This document shows, piece by piece, positions 34,093 through 42,745 of a stretch of DNA of 64,000 nucleotides. Positions within the stretch are counted from its first letter, which is position 1. Each line of letters opens with the position of its first letter. The notes below the pieces were generated by a model that saw nothing but the letters and a program-made list of their open reading frames with translations, was not told where the DNA came from and did not search any database. Source of the stretch: Lachnospiraceae bacterium (GTDB taxonomy: Bacteria; Bacillota; Clostridia; Lachnospirales; Lachnospiraceae); the NCBI GenBank assembly GCA_017395635.1, contig JAFQOE010000008.1, forward strand, positions 1 to 64,000, written 5' to 3'. Both the position numbers and the translations under genes were made by a program.

Positions 34093-35205
34093 TTAATCTA
34101 AGATCTTCTGCTCTGTTTCCTTATCAAATACATGAATCTTGCTCAAGTCAAATGCTAACTGTACTGTATCGCCAGGTCTAGCTGTTGTACGAGGGTTAAC
34201 TCTAGCTGTAATATCAAACTGGTCAATTGTAAAGTACAAATAAACTTCAGCACCTAACATTTCGTAAATTGTAACTCTTGCATCGATAACACTCTCTGGA
34301 GAAGACTCGATGAATAACTGCTCGTCATGAATATCTTCCGGACGAACACCTAATACAACTTCCTTATCAATGTAGCCCTGCTCTACTAAGATACTTGCCT
34401 TCTGATCAGGAACCTTGATAGAATGAGAACCAAACATTAACAATACATCTGCACCAGACTTAACAACCTTACACTCGATGAAGTTCATTGGAGGCATTCC
34501 CATGAAACCTGCAACGAAAAGATTAGTTGGGTGATCATATAAGTTCTGAGGTGAGTCAACCTGCTGAATAATACCATCCTTCATAACTACGATTCTTGTA
34601 CCAAGAGTCATAGCCTCTGTCTGGTCATGTGTTACATAGATGATTGTTGACTGTAATCTCTGGTGTAACTTAGAAATCTCAACACGCATCTGAACTCTTA
34701 ACTTAGCATCCAAGTTTGATAAAGGCTCATCCATCAAGAATACCTTTGGCTCACGAACGATAGCACGACCCATAGCCACACGCTGTCTCTGACCACCTGA
34801 TAAAGCCTTTGGCTTTCTATCAAGCAAGTGCTCGATATCAAGAATCTTAGCAGCTTCATGTACCTGCTTGTCAATTCTCTCCTTCGGAACCTTTCTTAAC
34901 TTAAGACCGAATGCCATATTATCATATACTGACATATGTGGATATAACGCGTAGTTCTGGAATACCATTGCGATATCTCTATCCTTAGGTTCTACATCGT
35001 TAACCATCTTGTCACCAATCCATAATTCACCAGAACTGATATCCTCGAGACCTGCAATCATACGAAGTGTTGTAGATTTACCACAACCTGAAGGTCCTAC
35101 GAAGATAACGAACTCTTTGTCTTCAATTTCAAGATTAAAATCCTTAACAGCATTGAATCCGTTAGAATAAATCTTATAAATATTTTTGAGTGATAAACTA
35201 GCCAT
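34093..35205 (-). CDS. ugpC: Sugar ABC transporter ATPase, UgpC/MsmK type
   Basis: A 370-residue ATPase of the carbohydrate-uptake class: Walker A GPSGCGKST, Q-loop MVFQNYALYPHMSVYDN, signature LSGGQRQRVAMGRAI, Walker B FLMDEPLSNLDAKL, switch His in TIIYVTHDQTEAM, and a C-terminal TOBE regulatory domain (VLGVRPEDIHDE). In Firmicutes one such MsmK-like protein often powers several sugar transporters. There are no permease or binding-protein genes here, which fits that shared role. Codon choice is strongly optimised, suggesting high expression. Confidence 0.93.
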   Translation of the reverse strand: MASLSLKNIYKIYSNGFNAVKDFNLEIEDKEFVIFVGPSGCGKSTTLRMIAGLEDISSGELWIGDKMVNDVEPKDRDIAMVFQNYALYPHMSVYDNMAFGLKLRKVPKERIDKQVHEAAKILDIEHLLDRKPKALSGGQRQRVAMGRAIVREPKVFLMDEPLSNLDAKLRVQMRVEISKLHQRLQSTIIYVTHDQTEAMTLGTRIVVMKDGIIQQVDSPQNLYDHPTNLFVAGFMGMPPMNFIECKVVKSGADVLLMFGSHSIKVPDQKASILVEQGYIDKEVVLGVRPEDIHDEQLFIESSPESVIDARVTIYEMLGAEVYLYFTIDQFDITARVNPRTTARPGDTVQLAFDLSKIHVFDKETEQKILD

Positions 35206-35395
35206 TTCAAAATTCCTCCTTGGGTTATTAATATTATTATCTGACTAAAATCATGATGTTATAATACATCATTTAAAATTCAAATGAAATATTACTATTT
35301 AACAAATTAATTTTAAAATCTTTGTTCATTTTGTCACAAACGATTCTTTTACCATGAAAATGCACATGATTTAATATAGTTTATTATCTAAAATA

Positions 35396-35428
35396 AACAA
35401 GAACCATATTGCTATGGCTCTTGTTTCC
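35396..35428 (-). terminator. Terminator overlapping the TagA-like gene end
   Basis: Read on the minus strand the stem AACAAGAGCCATA / TATGGTTCTTGTT is followed by TATTTT. The stop codon of the gene lies inside the hairpin. Confidence 0.7.
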
Positions 35429-36146
35429 TTTTATGTTTTTTCAATTTTAATTTCATTTTCATATTGCTAAACATAGAACGAAGTCTTCCATCCTTACGAT
35501 ACCATTTATACAAATTCTCAATTCTTAACTTCTGAATCTTTTCTGGAACCTCTGCCTCTGCAACAGCCTTATTATAAAAAACTGTTCCTGTAAACATCAT
35601 CAAGCTGGCATTTATCTGATTGCGGTATTCCTGTAACAATTCAAGCTGTCTCTTTTCTTCAAGTGCAACTAACAAAATGTCCGGTGCAACTGAATTAATC
35701 TCATTAACAATATGGCCTGTTGATTCCTCTTGCTCTGTCAAAAACACGCCACTTAATGTAATAAATGGTCTTTTTTCCTGTATATTCTCCTGAATCGAAA
35801 TAAATCTATCTTGATTCTCTGCTACAATTAAGATTTCATATCCCATTTCCACCACATAATCTAATATAGTGTCAAAAAAACTCTCCACAAAAAATGATTC
35901 TCTTTTGTGACCAAGAACTTGGTTAATACTTGCATTGACACTGGCAGTTCCCGGCAAAACCAATTCGCTGTCTTCTACAATTGCACGTAAATCTTCATTC
36001 TCTTCCAAAGACAAAAGAGTTTCGCTATTAAGAAAATAGACCACTCTACTGCTCTCTTCCTTCAAATATCCGATTGTAGCATTACTTGCAGTCTTAGTTG
36101 ACGCAATATCCACTGCAACATTTAACAATTGGATTCTATCTTGCAT
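35412..36146 (-). CDS. Degenerate WecG/TagA-like glycosyltransferase
   Basis: A 244-residue protein whose outline follows the WecG/TagA/CpsF family: VVYFLNSETLLSLEENEDLR, then SELVLPGTASVNASINQVLG, then SVAPDILLVALEEKRQLELL. In active enzymes the second block reads LPDG with a catalytic Asp; here it is LPGT, and the later GTP..EFW part is lost. The C-terminus is short and very basic (MKMKLKLKKHKRK), suiting membrane or RNA contact. It follows the LytR_C gene by 13 bases. Catalysis is doubtful; it may be regulatory. Confidence 0.6.
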   Translation of the reverse strand: MQDRIQLLNVAVDIASTKTASNATIGYLKEESSRVVYFLNSETLLSLEENEDLRAIVEDSELVLPGTASVNASINQVLGHKRESFFVESFFDTILDYVVEMGYEILIVAENQDRFISIQENIQEKRPFITLSGVFLTEQEESTGHIVNEINSVAPDILLVALEEKRQLELLQEYRNQINASLMMFTGTVFYNKAVAEAEVPEKIQKLRIENLYKWYRKDGRLRSMFSNMKMKLKLKKHKRKQEP

Positions 36147-36159
36147 ATATTCACCTCAA

Positions 36160-36759
36160 TTATTGGACAGAAGAATTATCACTTCCGATTACAACATAAA
36201 TATCAACGGTGGAAATCGAACCACTTATAATTGTATACTGTGATGTTTCTAATGCTCCCACTATGATTGTCGCTCCATTAAAATACTCTAACAAATCTTC
36301 CCCCATACCTTCTTCAGCAACATAAATCTTAGTCTGAACTTCTCCACTAGAATTATAATTACCAATCGCTGTATTGGCGAATCCCGCACCATTAATCTTC
36401 TTATTCCATGCACTAGCCAAACCTGCTACACTCGTACTATTCAAGAGTAAAATATTCTTGTCTGTAGATGGTATCTTCTGTACTTCTGTTGTTGCTTCAG
36501 TTGTCACTTCCTCTGTTGTCACTTTCTCCTCCGAAGCTTCTGTATCTTTTGCATTCTCTTTCTCTAACATATCATGTAACTGATCCTCTGAATATTCTGT
36601 TGTATTCAGCTTGGCTTCATTCTCTGCAAGAACCTTTTTATCTGAATTCACCTTAATAATAAAGAATGCGGCAAAGCCAATAATTGCGATAGCCATCAAA
36701 ACTACCATTGAACGTAAAAAAGCCTCTCCAAACACTCTTAACATGGTTTTTTTATCCAT
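36160..36759 (-). CDS. Membrane protein with LytR C-terminal domain
   Basis: A 199-residue protein: short cytosolic start, one membrane helix (about 14-38, MVVLMAIAIIGFAAFFII), a Thr/Glu-rich linker (TTEEVTTEATTE) and an extracellular LytR_C domain of about 90 residues (NILLLNSTSVAGLASAWNKK, ILNGS-like start, ending VDIYVVIG). LytR_C usually sits behind an LCP catalytic domain; here it stands alone. With the TagA-like gene it suggests a cell-wall polymer role. ATG 36759 follows taggagg. Confidence 0.75.
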   Translation of the reverse strand: MDKKTMLRVFGEAFLRSMVVLMAIAIIGFAAFFIIKVNSDKKVLAENEAKLNTTEYSEDQLHDMLEKENAKDTEASEEKVTTEEVTTEATTEVQKIPSTDKNILLLNSTSVAGLASAWNKKINGAGFANTAIGNYNSSGEVQTKIYVAEEGMGEDLLEYFNGATIIVGALETSQYTIISGSISTVDIYVVIGSDNSSVQ

Positions 36760-36878
36760 AATACTGCCTCCTAAAAATATCAATAATTATACCTAGTATA
36801 ACAGAACAGGATTTTCATTTCAAGTAATTCATGGTATCATACAAATATATGAAAGAAGCGAAGGAGATTTTAGATACC

Positions 36879-37604
36879 ATGAATGCTGCAATTGTAACAG
36901 GTGCCTCTCGTGGAATTGGGAAAGCATGTGCTATTGAATTAGCCAAACATTTTGATGTAATTATAATCAATGCCTATTCCCATCCCGAAAACTTAAATCA
37001 AACCCAACAATTAATAGAAGCACAGGGCTGTCATTGCCTATCCTTTGTAGGTGATATCGGAAATTATGATTTTGTACGTTCTATGATGCGTTCTATTTTT
37101 GATCAGAACCTCACGGTAAAATTATTGATAAACAATGCCGGTATTTCCCATGTGGGGCTGTTATCCGATATGTCTATTGAAGAATGGAATCAAATCATTC
37201 AAACCAACCTCACATCTGTATTTAATTGCTGCAACCAAATTGTTCCACACATGGTTAACAATCGTTGTGGCCATATTATTAACATTTCATCCATATGGGG
37301 ACTAAGCGGTGCATCCTGTGAAGTGGCATACAGTGCTACTAAAGGAGGAGTAAATGCTTTTACCAAGGCCTTGGCCAAAGAACTTGCACCTAGCAATGTT
37401 CGAGTTAACGCATTAGCTTGTGGGGCAATTCATACAGAAATGAACTCCTGCTTCTCCACAGAAGAATTAGACGCTTTTTGTGAAGACATTCCAGCCTGTA
37501 GGCTTGGCACCCCCGAAGAAATAGCAAGCATGATATGGCAATTATACAATACTCCATTTTATCTAACCGGAGAAGTAATAAAAATAGACGGTGGCTATCT
37601 GTAA
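36879..37604 (+). CDS. FabG-like short-chain dehydrogenase/reductase
   Basis: A 241-residue SDR enzyme: TGASRGIGKACAIELA (NAD(P) binding), NNAGISHVGLL, active-site Ser in NISSIWGLSG, YSATKGG with the Tyr-x-x-x-Lys pair, and ending IKIDGGYL. It reduces a ketone with NADPH. Relatives include FabG and the EF-P 5-aminopentanone reductase YmfI of Bacillus; absence of fatty-acid genes nearby favours the latter or another role, but sequence alone does not decide. ATG 36879 gives the normal SDR start, though the ggag is 12 bases away; ATG 36849 is an alternative without a site. Confidence 0.85.
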   Translation: MNAAIVTGASRGIGKACAIELAKHFDVIIINAYSHPENLNQTQQLIEAQGCHCLSFVGDIGNYDFVRSMMRSIFDQNLTVKLLINNAGISHVGLLSDMSIEEWNQIIQTNLTSVFNCCNQIVPHMVNNRCGHIINISSIWGLSGASCEVAYSATKGGVNAFTKALAKELAPSNVRVNALACGAIHTEMNSCFSTEELDAFCEDIPACRLGTPEEIASMIWQLYNTPFYLTGEVIKIDGGYL

Positions 37605-37616
37605 CCACCGTCTATT
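37583..37616 (+). terminator. Terminator overlapping the SDR stop codon
   Basis: Stem AATAGACGGTGG / CCACCGTCTATT; the stop codon lies in the loop. A second hairpin, GGACAATACA / TGTATTGTCC at 37642-37666, follows and may serve the leftward NlpC gene. Confidence 0.75.
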
Positions 37617-37696
37617 TCTCACACTTGAATCACTTTTTCACGGACAATACAGCAAGTGTATTGTCCTATACTAAACAGTTATATCATCTCTAATAA

Positions 37697-38437
37697 TTAC
37701 TTACCCTTCGCATAAGCAGTAACACTCTCATTCACATCTTCACCCGGATAAGTTGCTTTCTTTAACACTCGACCATATCCAATTGCTTTTCTATAATCGT
37801 AATCCGAAACTACAATACCTGTACTCTCTGTTGATGCATGAACAACCTTCTTATTACCAATATATAAAGCAACATGAGAACAGCTTGTCTTACTACTTCC
37901 GTAAAAAATCAAATCACCCGGTTTCAAGTTCTTTTTCTTGACACTCTTTGTATCACACAATTGCTGATATGCGGTACGCTTCATCTCATAACCAAAATTT
38001 CTATAAACAGAATATGTAAATCCAGAGCAATCCGTTCCATTCGTCAAACTGGTTCCACCATAACGGTACTTGTTTCCAACGTACTTCAACGCGAAACTTA
38101 CAACCTGCTTCTGCTCAATTGACATACCTGAATAATCTGCCACTGTTACTTTACATGTATAACTCTTACCTGAAACTTTAGCTGTTATTGTCGCCGTTCC
38201 AACCGACACTGGTTTCAATACACCTTTATTAACCTTAACAATCTTCTTATCTGACGTAGACCACTTAACATTCTTCTTTGTATTCTTGACCTTCAACGTC
38301 TCAGTAGTTCCCATCTCTAATACAAGCTTACTCTTATTCAACGCCACCTTACCAGCAGCATTTGCCTGTAACGGCATACAGGTCACTGTAAGAAATGCAA
38401 CTATTAATGTAAAAAATACTAAAAACTTACGATTCAT
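37697..38437 (-). CDS. Secreted NlpC/P60 hydrolase with Ig-like domain
   Basis: A 246-residue exported peptidoglycan endopeptidase: signal peptide (about 1-27, ending NAAG), one bacterial Ig-like (BIG2) domain at about 30-100 (LNKSKLVLEMGTTETLKVKN, KVSGKSYTCKVTV), and an NlpC/P60 domain at about 108-235 with Cys in NGTDCSGFTY, His in SCSHVALYIG and a third polar residue in VVHAS. It should cleave stem-peptide links in the wall. The Ig domain likely contacts the wall. Long AT-rich promoter region upstream; single gene. Confidence 0.9.
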   Translation of the reverse strand: MNRKFLVFFTLIVAFLTVTCMPLQANAAGKVALNKSKLVLEMGTTETLKVKNTKKNVKWSTSDKKIVKVNKGVLKPVSVGTATITAKVSGKSYTCKVTVADYSGMSIEQKQVVSFALKYVGNKYRYGGTSLTNGTDCSGFTYSVYRNFGYEMKRTAYQQLCDTKSVKKKNLKPGDLIFYGSSKTSCSHVALYIGNKKVVHASTESTGIVVSDYDYRKAIGYGRVLKKATYPGEDVNESVTAYAKGK

Positions 38438-38605
38438 AATCCATTACCTTCCAAATCTTTTCTGTTCATGTTTTGTATTTTAACACATTTTTTACATTTT
38501 TCAAGTGTTTTTCGAAATATTTGTAACATTTTTGTAACATTTAGCATTGTTTATTATATTTTCTTTATAATTTCTTAAGTAATAAACCCTTTTAAAGCAA
38601 AGAAA

Positions 38606-38626
38606 AAACAGGACATAGTCCTGTTT
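38606..38626 (-). terminator. Terminator after luxS
   Basis: Stem AAACAGGAC / GTCCTGTTT with a 3-base loop, followed on the minus strand by TTTTC, 18 bases past the stop. Confidence 0.8.
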
Positions 38627-38643
38627 GTAACATTTTCTTTATA

Positions 38644-39123
38644 CTATTCCGAATATATCAATCTATCCTCTGAGATATCACAGAGCACATTATCATAATA
38701 ACGTTTTGCAACAAATTTTGCCATTCCAAGATTCATGTCTAAATAGTTACCACAATCCCTTGCAGCCGCACCAGGAACCTCTCCTTCAAAGTCTTTCATG
38801 AACGCATACATTTCCTTCACCAAAGGAACAATTGCTTTCGATTCATAATCTCCTGCCAACACAAGATAGAATCCTGTACGACATCCCATCGGCCCAAAGT
38901 AAATCACCCGGTCTTTATACTCTGCATGATTGCGTAAAAATGTTGCACCCAAATGTTCTAACGTGTGAATCTCGGCCGTGTTCATTACCGGTTCAAAATT
39001 CGGTCTTGTCATTCTTAAATCAAAAGTGGTAATCACTTCGCTACCTATTGTATCCTTACGCGAAACATAAACACCAGGTAAAAGTGTCAGGTGGTTCACA
39101 GTAAAACTTGCTATCTTCTCCAT
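38644..39123 (-). CDS. luxS: S-ribosylhomocysteine lyase
   Basis: Splits S-ribosylhomocysteine to homocysteine and DPD, the AI-2 precursor. Length 159 is normal. Visible: MTRPNFEPVM, the iron/zinc site HTLEH, GPMGCRTGFY with the catalytic Cys, and AAARDCGNY. It follows mtnN on the same strand, with about 87 bases between, so the two consecutive steps of S-adenosylhomocysteine recycling are grouped. Strong ggagac before the ATG. Confidence 0.96.
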   Translation of the reverse strand: MEKIASFTVNHLTLLPGVYVSRKDTIGSEVITTFDLRMTRPNFEPVMNTAEIHTLEHLGATFLRNHAEYKDRVIYFGPMGCRTGFYLVLAGDYESKAIVPLVKEMYAFMKDFEGEVPGAAARDCGNYLDMNLGMAKFVAKRYYDNVLCDISEDRLIYSE

Positions 39124-39209
39124 TCTAATCGTCTCCTTATATCCTTAATATCTATTTATCAAGCTCTGTATTTCCTTCAAAAACCCTTGAAATACTTCCT
39201 ATCAAATTC

Positions 39210-39902
39210 TCACATCTGCTTACATAACTCTAACAACAGTTTGACAGAATGATCGATTGCCTGTGCTTCAAAGGTAGGATAATCCATAGAGGCTGAATCA
39301 TCTGCCTTGTCTGATATTGCACGAATAACCAGATATGGAGTTTTATTAAGATAGGCTGCATGCGCAATTGCTGCACCTTCCATCTCTGTACAGTATCCAG
39401 CAAAATTCTCAACCAACCAATCTTTTTTCTTCTTATCTGAAATAAACTGGTCTCCACTCACTACTCTTCCTTCAAAAACAGAAATCTCCGGTACTACTTC
39501 CTGACATACCTTCTTTGCCAAAGCACGTAGCTTATCATCCGCCTTAAATGCCAAAGTATCCATTCTGGGAATCTGTCCCAACGGATAACCAAAGGCTACT
39601 GCATCCATATCATGTTCTATCGTATCTACAGACAATACAATATCTCCAATATCTATATTCGCATTCAAAGAACCGGCAATACCTGTATTAACTACTGCAT
39701 CTACCTGATAATTGTCTACCAATATCTGTGTACACATTGCCGCATTTACTTTTCCAATTCCGGAACGTACCACTACAACATCTTTCCCGCCTAATGTTCC
39801 CTCATAGAAATCCATTGCAGCCTTAGACATCACCTTTACGTTCTCCATTTGTTCTTTAATCTTTGCTACTTCCTCATCCATAGCACCAATAATTCCTAAC
39901 AT
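39210..39902 (-). CDS. mtnN: 5'-methylthioadenosine/SAH nucleosidase
   Basis: Removes adenine from methylthioadenosine and S-adenosylhomocysteine, producing the LuxS substrate. The 230-residue protein has the family features: MLGIIGAMDEEVAKI, VVVVRSGIGKVNAA, NTGIAGSLN, FEGRVVSGDQFI, MEGAAIAHAAY (substrate Glu-Met-Glu loop) and the catalytic Asp in VIRAISDKADDSA. Upstream of luxS and in the same direction, giving a two-gene methyl-cycle unit. Confidence 0.96.
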   Translation of the reverse strand: MLGIIGAMDEEVAKIKEQMENVKVMSKAAMDFYEGTLGGKDVVVVRSGIGKVNAAMCTQILVDNYQVDAVVNTGIAGSLNANIDIGDIVLSVDTIEHDMDAVAFGYPLGQIPRMDTLAFKADDKLRALAKKVCQEVVPEISVFEGRVVSGDQFISDKKKKDWLVENFAGYCTEMEGAAIAHAAYLNKTPYLVIRAISDKADDSASMDYPTFEAQAIDHSVKLLLELCKQM

Positions 39903-39926
39903 AATCTACCTCTTCTATGTTTTATT

Positions 39927-40625
39927 CTATACAATACGATATCCTCTTCCCCATATGTTATGAAGATATTTTGCTTCCGGTCCCGTATCTCCTAATTTCT
40001 TTCGAATATTACGAATATGTACCATAACCGTGTTCGTCGAATTTGACATAAAAGTCTCCCCCCACACCTTTTCATATATCTCTTTTGCTGTAAATATATG
40101 ATTACGATTAGTAGCCAACAAATGTAATATCCTATATTCTATCTCTGTTAACGGAATCTCTTCGTCTCCTCTCAACAACTGTTCAATTCCGGTATCTAAC
40201 ACAAGATCTTTGATTATAATACGTTCTGCTTCTTTCTTTTCTTCTTTAATTACATTGGTAGCAGATCTGCGAAGCAATGCTTTCACCCGAAGCTTTAATT
40301 CAGTACAAGAAAACGGTTTCACTAAATAGTCATCACCACCTGCTTCAAATCCTTCCACTAAATCCTCTTCTGCAGACTTTGCTGTCAAAAAGAGAATCGG
40401 AACCTCAGTCTGCTCTCTAATTCTAGTACAAGCATCAATCCCACCACATATCGGCATCATAATGTCTAATATCACCAAGTGTATACTGTTGTCAAATTTT
40501 TCAACTGCTTCAAGACCATTTTCAGCCAAAACAACTTCATACTCTGCATCTTCTAATACAATTCGTAACAATTCTCGAATTTCTTTGGCATCGTCCGCAA
40601 CCAAAATCTTATATTTATAAGCCAT
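39927..40625 (-). CDS. OmpR/VanR-family response regulator
   Basis: A 232-residue regulator: receiver domain (ILVADDAKEIRELLRIVLED, phospho-Asp in LVILDIMMPICGG, LFLTAKSAEED, Lys in YLVKPFSC) and C-terminal winged helix (PLTEIEYRILHLLATNRNHI, then NTVMVHIRNIRKKLGD). No histidine kinase is adjacent, so it is an orphan or paired elsewhere; the hybrid kinase at 9458 lacks a DNA-binding output but pairing with it is speculation. It lies 24 bases upstream of mtnN on the same strand, so it might be co-transcribed with it. Confidence 0.93.
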   Translation of the reverse strand: MAYKYKILVADDAKEIRELLRIVLEDAEYEVVLAENGLEAVEKFDNSIHLVILDIMMPICGGIDACTRIREQTEVPILFLTAKSAEEDLVEGFEAGGDDYLVKPFSCTELKLRVKALLRRSATNVIKEEKKEAERIIIKDLVLDTGIEQLLRGDEEIPLTEIEYRILHLLATNRNHIFTAKEIYEKVWGETFMSNSTNTVMVHIRNIRKKLGDTGPEAKYLHNIWGRGYRIV

Positions 40626-40663
40626 ATTGTATCTCTCCTACCGTCTAGTGTATTGAAACTTCT

Positions 40664-41839
40664 CTAGTATACCTTAAACCATTTAATAAACTGTCGTACG
40701 ATCTTATAAATCGGCGTTTCCAGTATCTTTTTGGCATTTTTTAACTCTTGCCGAATCTGTATCTGTTGTGGACAATGTTTCTCGCATTTTCCGCATTCCA
40801 CGCAATTCGATGCCGCAGATGAGGTTTTTCTCAATGCTGTACACATTAAATACTCTTTCTTGGCTTTCTTTTTGTCTAGATAAAATCTATTATATATAGC
40901 AAATGTTCCCGGTATATCTACATTTTTCGGGCATGGCATGCAATAACCACAACCAGTGCATCCAACTTTCATCTTCGAATGAATCGCTGCAACAACCTCC
41001 TTTAGCATTGCCTCGTCCGATTCTGTCAGTTCTCCGACTTCAGCAACAGAAGCTGTATTCACATTCTCCTCCACCATCTCCAAAGAATTCATTCCGGATA
41101 ATACACAAGTCACCTCCGGTTGATTCCAGAGCCAACGCAATGCCCATTGCACAGGTGTATACTTTGTCGGATATTTCTCCATAATACGCACGGCCTCTTC
41201 CGGCAACTTATTCACCAGTCTTCCTCCACGAAGTGGTTCCATAATAATTACCGGTATTCCTTTAGAAGCTGCATAGCGAAGACCTCTTCTACCCGCCTGC
41301 GTATGCTCGTCCATATAGTTATATTGAATCTGCGTAAAATCCCAATCATACGCATCTATCAGTTGGCAAAACATATCCGAATTCCCATGATACGAAAAAC
41401 CAACCTGTCGAATCGTACCATTCTTTCGCTTTTCTTCCAACCAATCCAAAATTCCTATCTCTTTCAACTTATCCCATGTTGCAACATCTGTCAACATATG
41501 CATGAGATAATAATCAATATAATCCGTCTGCAGTCGGGAAAGTTGCTCTTGAAATGTCTTTTCGAGCCCTTGCACACTCTTAATCATGTAATGCGGAAGT
41601 TTCGTCGCAATCTTGATATTCTCCCTAATCTGATTCTTAGCAAGAATCTTGCCCAAAGCCACTTCATTTCCAGAATAAATATAGGCAGTATCAAAATAAT
41701 TCACACCTGCATTATAAGCAGCCATTATTTCCTGTTCCGCCTTATCCATATCAACCTTTCCGCCAGTCTGGGTAAAACGCATACAACCATAGCCTAAAAT
41801 CGATATATCATTCCCATATTTATCCTTTCGAAAATTCAT
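40664..41839 (-). CDS. Aldo/keto reductase with ferredoxin domain
   Basis: A 391-residue enzyme: an aldo/keto reductase barrel (about 1-270) with the active-site Tyr in VNYFDTAYIYSGNE and Lys in IKIATKLP, fused to a C-terminal 4Fe-4S region with two cysteine groups, CTGCGYCMPCPKNVDIP and CVECGKCEKHCPQQI. This fused form is common in anaerobic Firmicutes and may take electrons from ferredoxin. Substrate unknown. Single gene, transcribed toward the response regulator. Confidence 0.92.
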   Translation of the reverse strand: MNFRKDKYGNDISILGYGCMRFTQTGGKVDMDKAEQEIMAAYNAGVNYFDTAYIYSGNEVALGKILAKNQIRENIKIATKLPHYMIKSVQGLEKTFQEQLSRLQTDYIDYYLMHMLTDVATWDKLKEIGILDWLEEKRKNGTIRQVGFSYHGNSDMFCQLIDAYDWDFTQIQYNYMDEHTQAGRRGLRYAASKGIPVIIMEPLRGGRLVNKLPEEAVRIMEKYPTKYTPVQWALRWLWNQPEVTCVLSGMNSLEMVEENVNTASVAEVGELTESDEAMLKEVVAAIHSKMKVGCTGCGYCMPCPKNVDIPGTFAIYNRFYLDKKKAKKEYLMCTALRKTSSAASNCVECGKCEKHCPQQIQIRQELKNAKKILETPIYKIVRQFIKWFKVY

Positions 41840-41894
41840 AATTGACTGCTATCCCTCTTTTTTCATTTCTAGATTTATATTCCTGTTTAAAGGT

Positions 41895-42638
41895 TTATTT
41901 CTGTTCCTTCAAAAAATCCTCTATCTCCAAAAGCTCTTCTTTTGACATTTTGGTATACTCCGCCAGTTCTTCCACTGTTGGTTCCTGACCTTTTTCCATT
42001 GTCAAAATTTTCTTTGCTTCATGTACCAAACTAATCTTTCCAACTAATGTATTCTCTAACTCTCGTTCTCCGACCAATTCCGAACAATAGGACATAATTC
42101 CTTCCTCGACAGCACTAGACAGTACTTCCTCTATTTTCTCATCTGTCCCCTTGCCTAACATGTCCTGTAATTTCATAAACAACGCCATGTTACCTTCCTG
42201 CACCAAATCTTCTATATTCAATCTAGGTTCCATATATTTTTCTGCAATGGTAAGTACCTTCTTAAGCCATGCAGTAGAAATAGTTTCAATTACACCGGCA
42301 TCCCCATTCACTAATTTCTCATAGAGCTTCTCACGATCGTCTGCCGTATAGGATGGCAACATTGACAACTCTTCCAAATACATCTGAAACACCTTTGATT
42401 GAGAGGTGTCTTCCGCCTCTTCATCCGTATATTCTTTCAACGCCTCAGTCTGAACGTCTTCCTCCTCACGATTCTGTGCGGTCACAATATATTCCAATAC
42501 CAGCTTTTTCTGATTCTCATCCAAATCCATATCTGAAAAGTAGGCTAATATCTCCTCTTCCGTCATCGGAACTTCTGCAGTCCTTACAATCTCTGATACG
42601 TTCTGCACAACTTCCATAAATGTATTCTGATCTGTCAT
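41895..42638 (-). CDS. Sigma-70-like protein lacking regions 2.3-2.4 and 4
   Basis: A 247-residue acidic protein. The middle follows primary sigma factors: region 1.2-like SQSKVFQMYLEELSMLPSYT, then 2.1-2.2-like LNIEDLVQEGNMALFMKLQD, the core-polymerase contact. Where region 2.3-2.4 (promoter melting and -10 reading) should follow, there is unrelated short sequence (SSAVEEGIMSYCSELVGERE). Region 3-like KKILTMEKGQEPTVEELAEY follows, and the protein stops without region 4. The N-terminal 80 residues have an EVPMTEEEILAYFSDMDLDE segment resembling sigma region 1.1. It may bind RNA polymerase core without recognising a promoter. ATG 42638 is chosen for its ggag; family assignment is firm, function is not. 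Confidence 0.6.
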   Translation of the reverse strand: MTDQNTFMEVVQNVSEIVRTAEVPMTEEEILAYFSDMDLDENQKKLVLEYIVTAQNREEEDVQTEALKEYTDEEAEDTSQSKVFQMYLEELSMLPSYTADDREKLYEKLVNGDAGVIETISTAWLKKVLTIAEKYMEPRLNIEDLVQEGNMALFMKLQDMLGKGTDEKIEEVLSSAVEEGIMSYCSELVGERELENTLVGKISLVHEAKKILTMEKGQEPTVEELAEYTKMSKEELLEIEDFLKEQK

Positions 42639-42745
42639 CCTGCCATCTCCATTTCCAAATCTACTATCCAATCCGTAAGTATCTTTACCTTTACCATCAA
42701 ACTTATCCGTTGTTTACCAACCATATTCTCTTAGAATTCAAACTA

